This document shows, in pieces, positions 44,594 to 53,163 of a stretch of 64,000 bases of DNA. The DNA is from Chryseobacterium oranimense (GTDB taxonomy: Bacteria; Bacteroidota; Bacteroidia; Flavobacteriales; Weeksellaceae): positions 3,286,001-3,350,000 of the forward strand of contig NZ_CP104203.1 of assembly GCF_025244725.1 (NCBI RefSeq). The letters run 5' to 3'. The position numbers were made by a program, and so were the translations under genes. Below the pieces are notes generated by a model that saw nothing but the letters and a program-made list of their open reading frames with translations, was not told the DNA's origin and searched no databases. Every line of letters starts with the position of its first letter. Positions within the stretch are counted from its first letter, which is position 1.

Positions 44594-45103
44594 ATGAATT
44601 TCGAGCAGATCAACTTACACCTTGAGGCTTATAAGGAGCATAACCAGATCCTGGATGCCGCCAAATTTCTAATCCACTCTTTTGACCTGGAGCATGAAAA
44701 CTTTGCCGGCTTTGGATTCCGGGAAGAACTCTCTCCCACTTCTATGCTTTTAACGGCAGAAGGAATATTAGGTGGGCCCCAAACCGTAATGATTCCAAAG
44801 AATTTATTTGATTTTGATCTGAATCTCGTCCTGAATATGATTGCCCATGAAATGCTTCATGTACGTCAGAAAGCTCCCGGACAGGTCATCGAAGATAAAA
44901 ACGAAAGGGAATTCCAGGCTTATTCTGAAATGCTTTTTCATAAAGTATTTCCACGGATTCCCGAATTATCGGACCATTATAAGAAATTCTTCGGAGGCCA
45001 GGCACTGGAATATTACAGAAGAATGGGCGAAGGATCCGAACTTCAGAAAAAATATGAAGCAGAAAAATTAGAAGTAGAACATTTAATCCACTCATTACCA
45101 TGA
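44594..45103 (+). CDS. HEXXH-motif protein, putative zinc metallopeptidase
   Basis: 169 residues, cytoplasmic. IAHEMLHVRQ supplies an HEMLH zinc-binding motif, and Glu in the following ERE-FQAYSEM segment could be the third ligand, as in gluzincins. Family not named. It overlaps the CsaA gene by 4 bp, so the two are co-translated. Confidence 0.65.
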   Translation: MNFEQINLHLEAYKEHNQILDAAKFLIHSFDLEHENFAGFGFREELSPTSMLLTAEGILGGPQTVMIPKNLFDFDLNLVLNMIAHEMLHVRQKAPGQVIEDKNEREFQAYSEMLFHKVFPRIPELSDHYKKFFGGQALEYYRRMGEGSELQKKYEAEKLEVEHLIHSLP

Positions 45104-45447
45104 CGATAAAACCGGAAATATCCTGGACAGATTTTGAAAAAATAGACATCCGATGCGGAACAATCATCTCTGTAAACGATTTTGAGAAAGCAAGAAACCC
45201 ATCTTACCAGCTGGAAATAGATTTCGGGGACCTTGGCATTAAAAAATCTTCAGCACAGATCACTTCCCTTTACGGAAAGGAAGAGCTGATAGGAAAGCAG
45301 GTAATGGCCGTGGTGAATTTTCCCAGAAAACAGATCGCCAATTTCTTCAGCGAATGTCTTGTGATGGGAGTTTATGGTGAAGACAAAAAGGATGTTACTC
45401 TTTTGACGCCTTCCCTGCCTGTAAAAAACGGTATGCCAGTAGGATAA
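45100..45447 (+). CDS. csaA: CsaA-like tRNA-binding protein
   Basis: 115 residues, a stand-alone OB-fold tRNA-binding domain: FEKIDIRCGTIISVNDFEKARNPSYQLEIDFG, SSAQITSLYGKEELIGKQVMAVVNFPRKQIANFFSECLVMG and the terminal LLTPSLPVKNGMPVG. Related to the C-terminal domain of MetRS and to Bacillus CsaA, which has chaperone-like activity. Between a HEXXH gene (4-bp overlap) and an exonuclease gene (15-bp gap). Confidence 0.9.
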   Translation: MTIKPEISWTDFEKIDIRCGTIISVNDFEKARNPSYQLEIDFGDLGIKKSSAQITSLYGKEELIGKQVMAVVNFPRKQIANFFSECLVMGVYGEDKKDVTLLTPSLPVKNGMPVG

Positions 45448-45462
45448 AAAACATCAACACAT

Positions 45463-46164
45463 ATGATACAGCACATTCCACTAGAAAAGATCTTATTTCT
45501 TGATATTGAAACAGTTCCGGGCTCAGAATCCTGGGACACACTGCCTGAAGCCGAACAGAAACTCTGGGACAAAAAAACAAGGTTTCAACGAAAAGAAGAT
45601 GTAACTGCTGAAGAATTCTATGACCGGGCAGGCATCATGGCCGAGTTCGGGAAAATCATCTGCATTACCATCGGAATGGTAGAAAAGAATGAAACTTTAA
45701 AAATTAAGAGTTTTTCCGGTCACGATGAGAAAAAACTGCTTCAGGAATTCGGGGAGATCTTCAACAGCCCTAGACTGAATAATGTAATTCTCTGCGCTCA
45801 CAATGGGAAGGAATTTGATTTTCCATGGATCGCAAGACGGTATCTGATCAATGGAATTCAGCCTCCTGTTCCGTTCCAGATGTTCGGGAAAAAGCCGTGG
45901 GAGATTCCACATATTGATACGATGGAGCTCTGGAAATTCGGAGACTATAAAAGTTTTGTTTCCCTTGAATTACTGGCTCATGTGTTCGGGATTCCCACTC
46001 CCAAAGATGATATAGACGGCTCAATGGTTTCATCAATCTACTACATAGAAAAAGACTTGCAGCGAATAGTTGACTATTGTGAAAAAGATGTCTTAACTTT
46101 GGCAAATGTTTTCCGGCGTATGCGCCAGGAAGATTTGTTGAAAAGGAATATCAATCTAGATTAA
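45463..46164 (+). CDS. DEDDy-type 3'-5' exonuclease (PolB-related)
   Basis: 233 residues. ExoI motif LFLDIETVPGSESW (Asp and Glu), ExoII CAHNGKEFDFPWIARR (Asp), ExoIII YCEKDVLTLANVF (Tyr and Asp). Matches the predicted PolB-like 3'-5' exonuclease family (PF10108-type) found widely in Bacteroidota. DNA or RNA trimming is expected; the physiological role is unknown. Confidence 0.85.
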   Translation: MIQHIPLEKILFLDIETVPGSESWDTLPEAEQKLWDKKTRFQRKEDVTAEEFYDRAGIMAEFGKIICITIGMVEKNETLKIKSFSGHDEKKLLQEFGEIFNSPRLNNVILCAHNGKEFDFPWIARRYLINGIQPPVPFQMFGKKPWEIPHIDTMELWKFGDYKSFVSLELLAHVFGIPTPKDDIDGSMVSSIYYIEKDLQRIVDYCEKDVLTLANVFRRMRQEDLLKRNINLD

Positions 46165-46167
46165 AAA

Positions 46168-46494
46168 ATGAAATTTACAGACGATCAAATTGCTGACATT
46201 GGTGAGGAAATCATCAAGGTTTTAAAATCCGTTTACGACCCGGAAATCCCGGTTGACATTTACGAATTGGGCCTTATCTATGATGTACAGATCTCCGAAG
46301 ACGGCGATGTAAAAATTATAATGACCCTTACTACCCCGAACTGTCCGGTTGCAGAATCGCTGCCGCAGGAGGTAAAGGATAAGGTAGGAGATGTAGAAGG
46401 CGTAAAAAGTGTAGATTTAGAACTTACTTTCGAGCCAAGCTGGAACAAAGATATGATGAGTGAAGAAGCGAAGTTTGAGCTGGGAATGCTTTAA
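46168..46494 (+). CDS. DUF59/MIP18-family Fe-S assembly factor (SufT-like)
   Basis: 108 residues: SVYDPEIPVDIYELGLIYDVQI, MTLTTPNCPVAESLPQEVKDKV, VKSVDLELTFEPSWNKDMMS. This is the MIP18/PaaD fold, with the conserved Cys in TPNCP. It acts in maturation of Fe-S proteins along with the SUF system. Starts 3 bp after the exonuclease, so the four genes from 44594 form an operon. Confidence 0.88.
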   Translation: MKFTDDQIADIGEEIIKVLKSVYDPEIPVDIYELGLIYDVQISEDGDVKIIMTLTTPNCPVAESLPQEVKDKVGDVEGVKSVDLELTFEPSWNKDMMSEEAKFELGML

Positions 46495-46550
46495 GTTTTA
46501 AAGAAAAACCTAAGGATTGTCCGGATTTAACTTTAGTAACCGCTTATAAA

Positions 46551-46584
46551 ATAAAGGCTTAGATTAAAATCTGAGCCTTTTTTA
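46551..46584. terminator. Terminator after the DUF59 gene
   Basis: Stem AGGCTTAGATT (46555-46565) and AATCTGAGCCT (46568-46578), one wobble pair, followed by T. Lies between convergent transcripts and may serve both. Confidence 0.8.
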
Positions 46585-46613
46585 TGAACTGGCCTTTTAA
46601 TTGATTCTGTATG

Positions 46614-47600
46614 TCAATAAAATTCCTGTTTTTTCAATACTCCGTCTTTATATGTTTCAGTATATATCAATTTCCCTTTTTTTCTTGTCTCTATTATTGG
46701 TTCTCCTGTTTCTTCATTATATTCCTGAGATAATTTATAGAAATTCCATTTTCCTGTGGGTAAACCGTTTTTATATTCGGCTTCCAGATAAGTGTATGAA
46801 TCTGTAAACTCAGGATATTTTTTTAAATCTATATTATCATTTGGCTTAAATTCCATCCATTTTCCTTCTTTAGTGTGATTTTTCACCATACCCTGTTCTT
46901 CTTCATTTTTATAAGAACCGTCATGATCATAATACACAGAAAATTTTCCGGAAGGAAGAATCTGGTATTTATTTAAAGGCTTTAGTTTAAAAGGACTTTC
47001 AGTAAATTCATAGTCCTGTAAGGAAATGATATAATTTTTATCTATGTTAAATAAGGTATAGTTGGCAAAACCCATTTCTCCCTGATGATTCAGGTATATT
47101 CTCTTCATATCAATAAGATAGTTATTTTTCATTGAAACTAAATAGATCTTTTCAATATAGGGATCGGCGTAACGAACGGTATTAAATACACCAATAAAGT
47201 ATAATGAGTATTCTCCGTAGCACAGAAAGTCAGTTGCAATTTTGATCCGGTCAAATTTTTCATTAACATTTTTACTGAAAGGCAGGAAAACATTGTATTC
47301 TTCGGGAAGCAATAAAAGGTCTTTTTTTATGGCCTTCTCAAATTTTAATGTGCTAATTTCTTTCAATTTACTTTGGTCCTGTATGGCAGCAAGAACTGAA
47401 TCAACAGCTTTTAGCCTTGAAATATCTCCATAGCCGAAGGGCAGCGTTATACAATCAGCTTTATTGGTATTAAAAAGCGATCTTTTTTCTGCTGAATATG
47501 CTTCTGTGTTTATTCCTTTTTCATTTCCTACCTGAGACTTACTCATACAGGAAAGAATGAAAAATAAGGCAAAAAAGCAGGCTCTGTTAATTTTACGCAT
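46614..47600 (-). CDS. Lipoprotein, immunity candidate for the M15-type effector
   Basis: 328 residues from the ATG at 47600 (MRKINRACFFALFFILSCMSKSQ); the longer frame to 47714 is an artefact of overlap with the effector. Lipobox ILSC places it in the periplasm. The C-terminus has MORN-like repeats (KEGKWMEFKPNDNI, NGLPTGKWNFYKLSQEY, RKKGKLIYTETYKDGVLKKQ). It starts 8 bp inside the end of the effector gene, giving tight coupling. A periplasmic lipoprotein is the right place to protect against a wall hydrolase. Confidence 0.65.
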   Translation of the reverse strand: MRKINRACFFALFFILSCMSKSQVGNEKGINTEAYSAEKRSLFNTNKADCITLPFGYGDISRLKAVDSVLAAIQDQSKLKEISTLKFEKAIKKDLLLLPEEYNVFLPFSKNVNEKFDRIKIATDFLCYGEYSLYFIGVFNTVRYADPYIEKIYLVSMKNNYLIDMKRIYLNHQGEMGFANYTLFNIDKNYIISLQDYEFTESPFKLKPLNKYQILPSGKFSVYYDHDGSYKNEEEQGMVKNHTKEGKWMEFKPNDNIDLKKYPEFTDSYTYLEAEYKNGLPTGKWNFYKLSQEYNEETGEPIIETRKKGKLIYTETYKDGVLKKQEFY

Positions 47601-49182
47601 ATATATCCGGTATTTGAGCGAAACCATGAACATGCAAATGATTATTATGTCTTGGAGTAGCTGTATGGGTTGTATGAGGTAACCGTGTGCTGGCATTGTC
47701 TGCAGTACTGGCATTCGAGGTGTTGGAAAAATTCTCTGAGCGGCCTAATATAAATCCAAAATCATAAAGAATATTTCGAAGGATAACTGCATTATCATAA
47801 TCAAAATTCGCTGCCGTAAGGATTGTATTGACTCCATCCTGTTGGGTGGTCAGTAAATTCAAATCTCCTGCCTCTCCATTTACATGCTCTGCACTGGGAT
47901 AACATGATGCATCAGAATAAGAAAACCCCTGGGAAACAATATAATGATTGTGTCCTTCCTGCCTGAATTGGGCTAATGACCCCAGAAAACCGGCAAATAA
48001 ATCCGGCTGAATGCTTCTTCTTCTTGTATGCTGAAATCCATACCGGATAATAACTCCGTTCTGATTATAATTGAATGCTTCAAAAATCTGTGGTCCCACT
48101 CCTGTATTTCCTAAAATATCCATATTGACCAATTCTACATTTCCCTGTTGATTAGCATACCATTTGTCGGTTGCTCCGTCACCGAGGGTTCCGTTGGAAT
48201 ATACCAATAGCTGATGAGCATCAATATTTTCTCCGGCAGCTCTGTTCGCCGTGAAATCTATTGTTTCTAAAAGAGTTCCTCTCTGGGCAAGCGGTGGAAT
48301 TGCATTGACTCTTCTTTTTCTGGTTACAGTTTCTTTAATTCTGGAACAAATCCTGTGTTCATTATCGTTTTGGTCATAATAGAAATAAACAATCTCAGTA
48401 GAATGGTTATTCAGCACTTTCTGAATCCGTCTTCTTTTTTCCGGATTTGTACTGATTACCGCTAAGGTATTGTAGGCATTACTGCCATGATGAATGTTAT
48501 ATATATTTTTATTAACAACCCTGAACCTCCCGGTATCATCATTTAAGAAAATACCTGCTCCGTTTACTTCTTGCTGTTCATCTTTATAAGCACAGGGATT
48601 ATTGTCTGTTCTTTCTACTGCCACTTCCAAATTGATACTGCCCTCTGCCAGTCTCCTGGTCCATTCATCAAAAACAGCTCTTCCATCAGGTCTTAGCTGG
48701 AGCTTAATAATGGCTTTATTGTTATGATCACTTAAATTACCGTAATGGCTGTGGCTGCCGTCTTTATTGTTCAGGGCATCAAAATTTCCTACCTGTACCG
48801 TAAACAGTCTCTGTGCTTCATACCGGTCAGGAGATACAAAACGCATGAGCTGTAAGGTATCCGTATTTTCTGTCATGGTATTGGCAGAAGGTCTTATGAC
48901 GGCATCTATACTCAGGGTGGCCATATTGCTGGTTTCTATGATCAGATACACCGTTTTTCCTAATATGGAATCGTATGGAATTTCCTGATTCTGGTGATCC
49001 CGCTGCACGTGGGCAGAATCAATTTTTGTGAAACTTACCCTTGTTCCATTGTCTGTTGTCACTTTTTTGGCAAAATAAACGTCACTGATGCGCTGTAATG
49101 AGTCATCGGGAGTATCCGGAGCCAAGGGGCTATTTAAGGTTTGGGTTTGTCCGGAATCTGTTATGGTAATACGTGTCGCCAT
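47593..49182 (-). CDS. Probable T6SS effector with M15-type (D-Ala-D-Ala/VanY-like) peptidase domain
   Basis: 529 residues without a signal peptide. The N-terminus contains ISDVYFAKKVTTDNGTRVSF, like the second effector's VVKIYFAKQVPKMTW, then beta-rich modules (to about 200). The C-terminal domain has SAEHVNGEAGDLNLL, matching the M15 zinc motif SxHxxGxAxD, and NNHLHVHGF, matching the HxH motif; Glu and His are thus in place for cleaving peptidoglycan peptides. Follows the 289-residue gene in the VgrG island and is coupled to a lipoprotein immunity candidate. Confidence 0.72.
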   Translation of the reverse strand: MATRITITDSGQTQTLNSPLAPDTPDDSLQRISDVYFAKKVTTDNGTRVSFTKIDSAHVQRDHQNQEIPYDSILGKTVYLIIETSNMATLSIDAVIRPSANTMTENTDTLQLMRFVSPDRYEAQRLFTVQVGNFDALNNKDGSHSHYGNLSDHNNKAIIKLQLRPDGRAVFDEWTRRLAEGSINLEVAVERTDNNPCAYKDEQQEVNGAGIFLNDDTGRFRVVNKNIYNIHHGSNAYNTLAVISTNPEKRRRIQKVLNNHSTEIVYFYYDQNDNEHRICSRIKETVTRKRRVNAIPPLAQRGTLLETIDFTANRAAGENIDAHQLLVYSNGTLGDGATDKWYANQQGNVELVNMDILGNTGVGPQIFEAFNYNQNGVIIRYGFQHTRRRSIQPDLFAGFLGSLAQFRQEGHNHYIVSQGFSYSDASCYPSAEHVNGEAGDLNLLTTQQDGVNTILTAANFDYDNAVILRNILYDFGFILGRSENFSNTSNASTADNASTRLPHTTHTATPRHNNHLHVHGFAQIPDIYA

Positions 49183-49293
49183 CTTAAGATTTTTCTTTTT
49201 TAATATGGGTATTTTTGATATTTCCTGACGAAAGCTGTCGCAATTTTATTTTGATCTAACTGATGCTGCATTTCTTCAATCCATCCTGTTTTT

Positions 49294-50163
49294 TTAAAGT
49301 TCTTCATGGCTTATTTCTTTTATATGGTAGATGATTTTCTTTTGGTAGTTTTCCCCCAGGGAAAATTCTATGGTAAGCTTATGCTCCAAAACCTGTTTGG
49401 TTTCAAAATCCAATAACATCTGTCCTTTATATTTGTCCAGTTTTGGGATATCCGTTTCTCTATGATAAGCAATTTCTTTTCTTTGCATTTCTCCATAAAA
49501 CATTTCCCAGTTTTTATCTGAAGGAATTTGGCCGATATACTGTAAGAGTAATAACTCGTCATCACAGCGCATGGCTTCGGTTTGTATACTTTCGTCTATA
49601 TCTATTATGGTATTGGTCATAAAATTACGATAGCGTACACTATGCTTTACGTGATCTTCTTTCTCAAATCTTCCATAAAATTTATGGAGGATCATCCCAA
49701 AATGATTATTTCTTAAAAAATCTCTACATACTAAATTTTCCTTTTGGTAAAATGTCTTTAAAAACTGATATAAATCTTCTGCCTGCCTGCCGACAAAGGA
49801 CCGGGAAAGCTTTTCTACCGTTTTTTCTACTTTATCCTGAAGGACTGATAATCCCTGTAATTTTTTTAACTTTCCATATTCATCCGTTATGAGCACTACA
49901 TCATTATTGATCGCTGCAATTTGGTCTAAAAAATCCTTTTCGGACAGTGAAAGTTCTTTATCCCGGTGAACTCTGTCAAAAATTTCGATATGGTATTCAA
50001 ATGTTTCTGTTTCTAAAAGCTTCAGAGTGACATGAAAATTTTTGTTGAGCTCACTTCTATGGGTTTGTCCATTAGTGGTAGTATATTCGTTATAGGTGTA
50101 TCGGTAAAATTTTTTTCCTTCGTGAAGGTTTAATTTAACGTCTATAGGAAATACTGGCTCCAT
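49294..50163 (-). CDS. Protein of unknown function in VgrG island, possible adaptor
   Basis: 289 residues, cytoplasmic, alpha/beta with a helical middle (QDKVEKTVEKLSRSFVGRQAEDLYQFLKTFYQ). Starts MEPVFPIDVKLNLHEGKKFYRYTYNEY. No family recognised. It lies between the second immunity gene and the M15 effector, the usual position of an effector-loading adaptor or chaperone; that role is inference. Confidence 0.55.
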   Translation of the reverse strand: MEPVFPIDVKLNLHEGKKFYRYTYNEYTTTNGQTHRSELNKNFHVTLKLLETETFEYHIEIFDRVHRDKELSLSEKDFLDQIAAINNDVVLITDEYGKLKKLQGLSVLQDKVEKTVEKLSRSFVGRQAEDLYQFLKTFYQKENLVCRDFLRNNHFGMILHKFYGRFEKEDHVKHSVRYRNFMTNTIIDIDESIQTEAMRCDDELLLLQYIGQIPSDKNWEMFYGEMQRKEIAYHRETDIPKLDKYKGQMLLDFETKQVLEHKLTIEFSLGENYQKKIIYHIKEISHEEL

Positions 50164-50212
50164 AATTTCTCACTCGTTTTATCAACTTGTTATTGCAGAT
50201 TAAAAACATTTT

Positions 50213-50695
50213 TTATTTAAATACTACTTTTCCACCGGAAGAAATCCACTGGCTTTTTTTGTTCCATGATCCATCACAATCCTGTTGCATCTGTTTTACT
50301 ATTTTTACTTTTTTCAGATCGATAATGGCACAGGTATAGTTTTCATGCAGGGTACTGTCTTTATCACTTTCATGTACATAATCTTTGATGACGGCATCCA
50401 CAACTACATAATTTGCATTAGGGGATAACCTGGAAAAGAGCTCACTTCCGGTGCCCTTGTATTCATTTCCTTTACCAACTTTTATACGCTTCTTTTTCTT
50501 GATGATATAGATATTATACCACAGTTTGGTATTGCTGTTATAGGAGGCATAGTATAATGATAAAGTATCATTTAATGTTATGATGGTATCTTTCTTTATC
50601 GTTTTATTCTGTACATAATGATTTTGGCGGGAAACTGTGTTTCCGCATGTAATACAAATGATTAAAATCATTACGATGGATGTAATTTTCTTCAT
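50213..50695 (-). CDS. Exported protein, immunity candidate for the muramidase-like effector
   Basis: 160 residues. N-terminal hydrophobic segment ITSIVMILIICITCGNT with a lipobox-like CITC. The body is beta-rich with a C-terminal Cys-containing part (QQDCDGSWNKKSQWI). It overlaps the effector gene by 4 bp. The exported location fits neutralising a wall-degrading enzyme. Confidence 0.62.
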   Translation of the reverse strand: MKKITSIVMILIICITCGNTVSRQNHYVQNKTIKKDTIITLNDTLSLYYASYNSNTKLWYNIYIIKKKKRIKVGKGNEYKGTGSELFSRLSPNANYVVVDAVIKDYVHESDKDSTLHENYTCAIIDLKKVKIVKQMQQDCDGSWNKKSQWISSGGKVVFK

Positions 50696-52359
50696 GACAG
50701 GTTGGAATTTTTTTTCATTTTTTCATACCGTTTATCCATATCGGTCCCTCTTCTTGCATCACCATAATCATCAAGAATTTCCTGCTCATATTTACCGTGC
50801 ATATCTCCCCAGTCACCAGGATTTCTTGATAGTTTTTCTATTTTTTCGCCTTCTTTTTTAGTTTTATTTTGTTTGGCCGTATCCGCATCTTTTTTAGCAA
50901 AAAACCGGCCTAATGCCGCTCCGAAATCGTCCTTTACAAATCCCGGCCTGTTAATGTGATGATCCAGTACGGTTGCTTTACCTAATTTTGATTTTAAATA
51001 GTCTGACAATTTATATGAATATCCTGTAGGAGTTAAAGGAAGCACTACCTCTTTTAATCTCTTGATAAAATCCAGCACCTGTTTTTCCTGAAATGTCTTA
51101 TCAATAACGGCATTTACGATGGGCTGAAGAGGCTTACATTCCACTGTTTTTCCAAATAAGGATTCTTTACAGTTTTCTCTGATTTTGTTTGATAATGTAT
51201 TTCCTGTAATTTTTTCCGCTTTGGAGTCTGACGGATCTTTATAATACAGAATCCCTGAATCAACAGTCCATCCGCATGATACAAACAACTCATCATATTT
51301 TTCAGGATACTGAGCTTTAAATTCTTCAACCTGTGTTGTGAATTCACCTGTTCCGGTATGATCCACTGTTTTCTGCATGGCCCCGGCCGTCAGTATCATC
51401 TGTTCACCGGAGAGATCCCAGTCATAGGACTGCACAGAATCTAATTTACCTTCATTTTCGGACATCCCTACCAAGATAGCCTTTTCTTCAGTAGTAATTT
51501 TATTGTCTGCAATTAACGTATCCCAATCGGCATAATTTTCAAGCTTTTTCGATCCCCAGTAGGCGGGTCCGTATCTTTTGCTGTATCGGGTACAGGTAAT
51601 ATCATAATTGTTTCCACAATTACAGTATCTGATCTCAAACCTTTCGTTGTCTTTATTTAAAAACTCATGCGTTTCATCAGGAAACTTCACTTCATCTTCT
51701 GTTCCTGTTACTTCAGCCTTGAAATATAAGAAGGCGTTCTTGTCATCTCTTTTATTAATTTTATCTATCAGTTTTTTTAAATCTTCATCACTTTTGGGAC
51801 GCATCGTTATTTCTTTTGCATATACCAGTTTTCCGTTGATCGTGAATTCTATTTTACTTTTCTCTTCTTCCCCATCCAAAAACCTGACAGGATTTTCATA
51901 GATGTTTTCCGAATTCTTCAATTTATTTTCATGGATTTCCACAGAGAGCTTTCCGCTTTCTCCTTCACAATTGGCTACCACCCATACTTTCTTTTTAATG
52001 GTGGTGCTGTTTATTTTTTCAAAATCAAAATCCGGGCTGCCATCAGCTTTTTTTGCCTGCACTTCTTCTTCCCATGTAATTTTTACCTCTTCTTTTGCTT
52101 TTAATTTTACAGAATCTTCTTTATCTGCCTGGATGTTTCTTCTTCCTTTTTTTTCATATTTCTTTTTTACGTCAGATACCATACCGCCGCTTTTTACAGC
52201 ATAAGTTTCTTCTTTCTTTTCCCAGGTCATTTTAGGAACCTGTTTCGCAAAATATATTTTCACCACATTCACCTCGTGATCCACCGGCGGTATCGGCATA
52301 TCAAAAGTCTTTTGATTGGGGTTTGCAGCATAATCATCTTTTTGTTGTACTTCACTCAT
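50692..52359 (-). CDS. Probable T6SS effector with lysozyme/muramidase-like region
   Basis: 555 residues without a signal peptide. N-terminal KIYFAKQVPKMTWEKKEETYAV echoes the M15 effector, then Lys-rich beta modules up to about 240. From about 290 (EEKAILVGMSENEGKLDSVQSYDWDLS ... TAGAMQKTV ... GTGEFTTQVEEFKAQYPEKY) the pattern is that of a muramidase-like fold with a catalytic Glu in SENEG, though the exact family is uncertain. The C-terminus is charged. Placed between two immunity candidates in the VgrG island. Confidence 0.6.
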   Translation of the reverse strand: MSEVQQKDDYAANPNQKTFDMPIPPVDHEVNVVKIYFAKQVPKMTWEKKEETYAVKSGGMVSDVKKKYEKKGRRNIQADKEDSVKLKAKEEVKITWEEEVQAKKADGSPDFDFEKINSTTIKKKVWVVANCEGESGKLSVEIHENKLKNSENIYENPVRFLDGEEEKSKIEFTINGKLVYAKEITMRPKSDEDLKKLIDKINKRDDKNAFLYFKAEVTGTEDEVKFPDETHEFLNKDNERFEIRYCNCGNNYDITCTRYSKRYGPAYWGSKKLENYADWDTLIADNKITTEEKAILVGMSENEGKLDSVQSYDWDLSGEQMILTAGAMQKTVDHTGTGEFTTQVEEFKAQYPEKYDELFVSCGWTVDSGILYYKDPSDSKAEKITGNTLSNKIRENCKESLFGKTVECKPLQPIVNAVIDKTFQEKQVLDFIKRLKEVVLPLTPTGYSYKLSDYLKSKLGKATVLDHHINRPGFVKDDFGAALGRFFAKKDADTAKQNKTKKEGEKIEKLSRNPGDWGDMHGKYEQEILDDYGDARRGTDMDKRYEKMKKNSNLS

Positions 52360-52444
52360 GACGTTTTATTTTGAGCTCATTAGTAAAAATCATTTGAATA
52401 CTTATATTTTGTTTCCAGGTCTTTAACAAATTTTCTTACCATTT

Positions 52445-53158
52445 TTACCAGCAAAGTTTATCTGATACTGCATATTCTGTACATTGATCAACAGTCTTTA
52501 GTTGGCCTCCAACAACTTTATTTTTGTAGAGTTTTCTTTCTTTAGTATCACTCACTCCTGTTATTAGGTATTTTCCGGTTTTATCCCATCCGTAGAATGC
52601 GGCTTTATTGAAAAAATTCTCTTCAAGTAAAATTCCATTTTTTCCTCCTTTGAACATAACATATACATCGTTATCCCGCATACTGTTTTGAAGGTCGAGA
52701 AGTAAAATATCTTCATATCCATCCTGGTCAACATCTAAAATATATAAAAGCTTAGAAGAAAATTCTCTCATATCCTTTTTTTCATATTCTACGAAATCCG
52801 TCCTCTTAAATTTCAAGTTTTTATAATTTTCGTAAGCAGATTTATAATCAGAATTAATCAGACCGCTTGAAGAGTCAAAATTGCCCTGCAATATTGCATA
52901 GAATTCTTTCGGTAGAGGAAGATTGCTTGTAATGCTTGATACATTTGTATAAATACTATCTCTCTCACATAATAACTGGATAGAATATTCTTTATTATTG
53001 TAATTTAAAGGAATAATAAACGTAAAAGAATCTGATGCCTTTTCCTTTCCAACCTTAATATTATTGGCTGGAAGATTAGTATTTGCATCTTTACATGAAC
53101 AATTAATATTTATAAAAAATATTAAGGAAAGGAACATTATTAAGTTATGTGTTTTCAT
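52445..53158 (-). CDS. Lipoprotein, immunity candidate for the PAAR-like lysozyme effector
   Basis: 237 residues. Signal segment LIMFLSLIFFININCSC gives a lipobox (INCS), so it is periplasmic. The middle includes ILDVDQDGYEDILLLDLQN, a calcium-binding FG-GAP-like loop. It begins 5 bp after the PAAR-like effector stop, the standard immunity position. Confidence 0.62.
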   Translation of the reverse strand: MKTHNLIMFLSLIFFININCSCKDANTNLPANNIKVGKEKASDSFTFIIPLNYNNKEYSIQLLCERDSIYTNVSSITSNLPLPKEFYAILQGNFDSSSGLINSDYKSAYENYKNLKFKRTDFVEYEKKDMREFSSKLLYILDVDQDGYEDILLLDLQNSMRDNDVYVMFKGGKNGILLEENFFNKAAFYGWDKTGKYLITGVSDTKERKLYKNKVVGGQLKTVDQCTEYAVSDKLCW

Positions 53159-53163
53159 AAAAA

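Noticed and set aside
46614..47714. Longer start for the lipoprotein after the M15 effector
   Set aside because: The extra 38 residues are antisense-free overlap with the effector gene and would bury the signal peptide.
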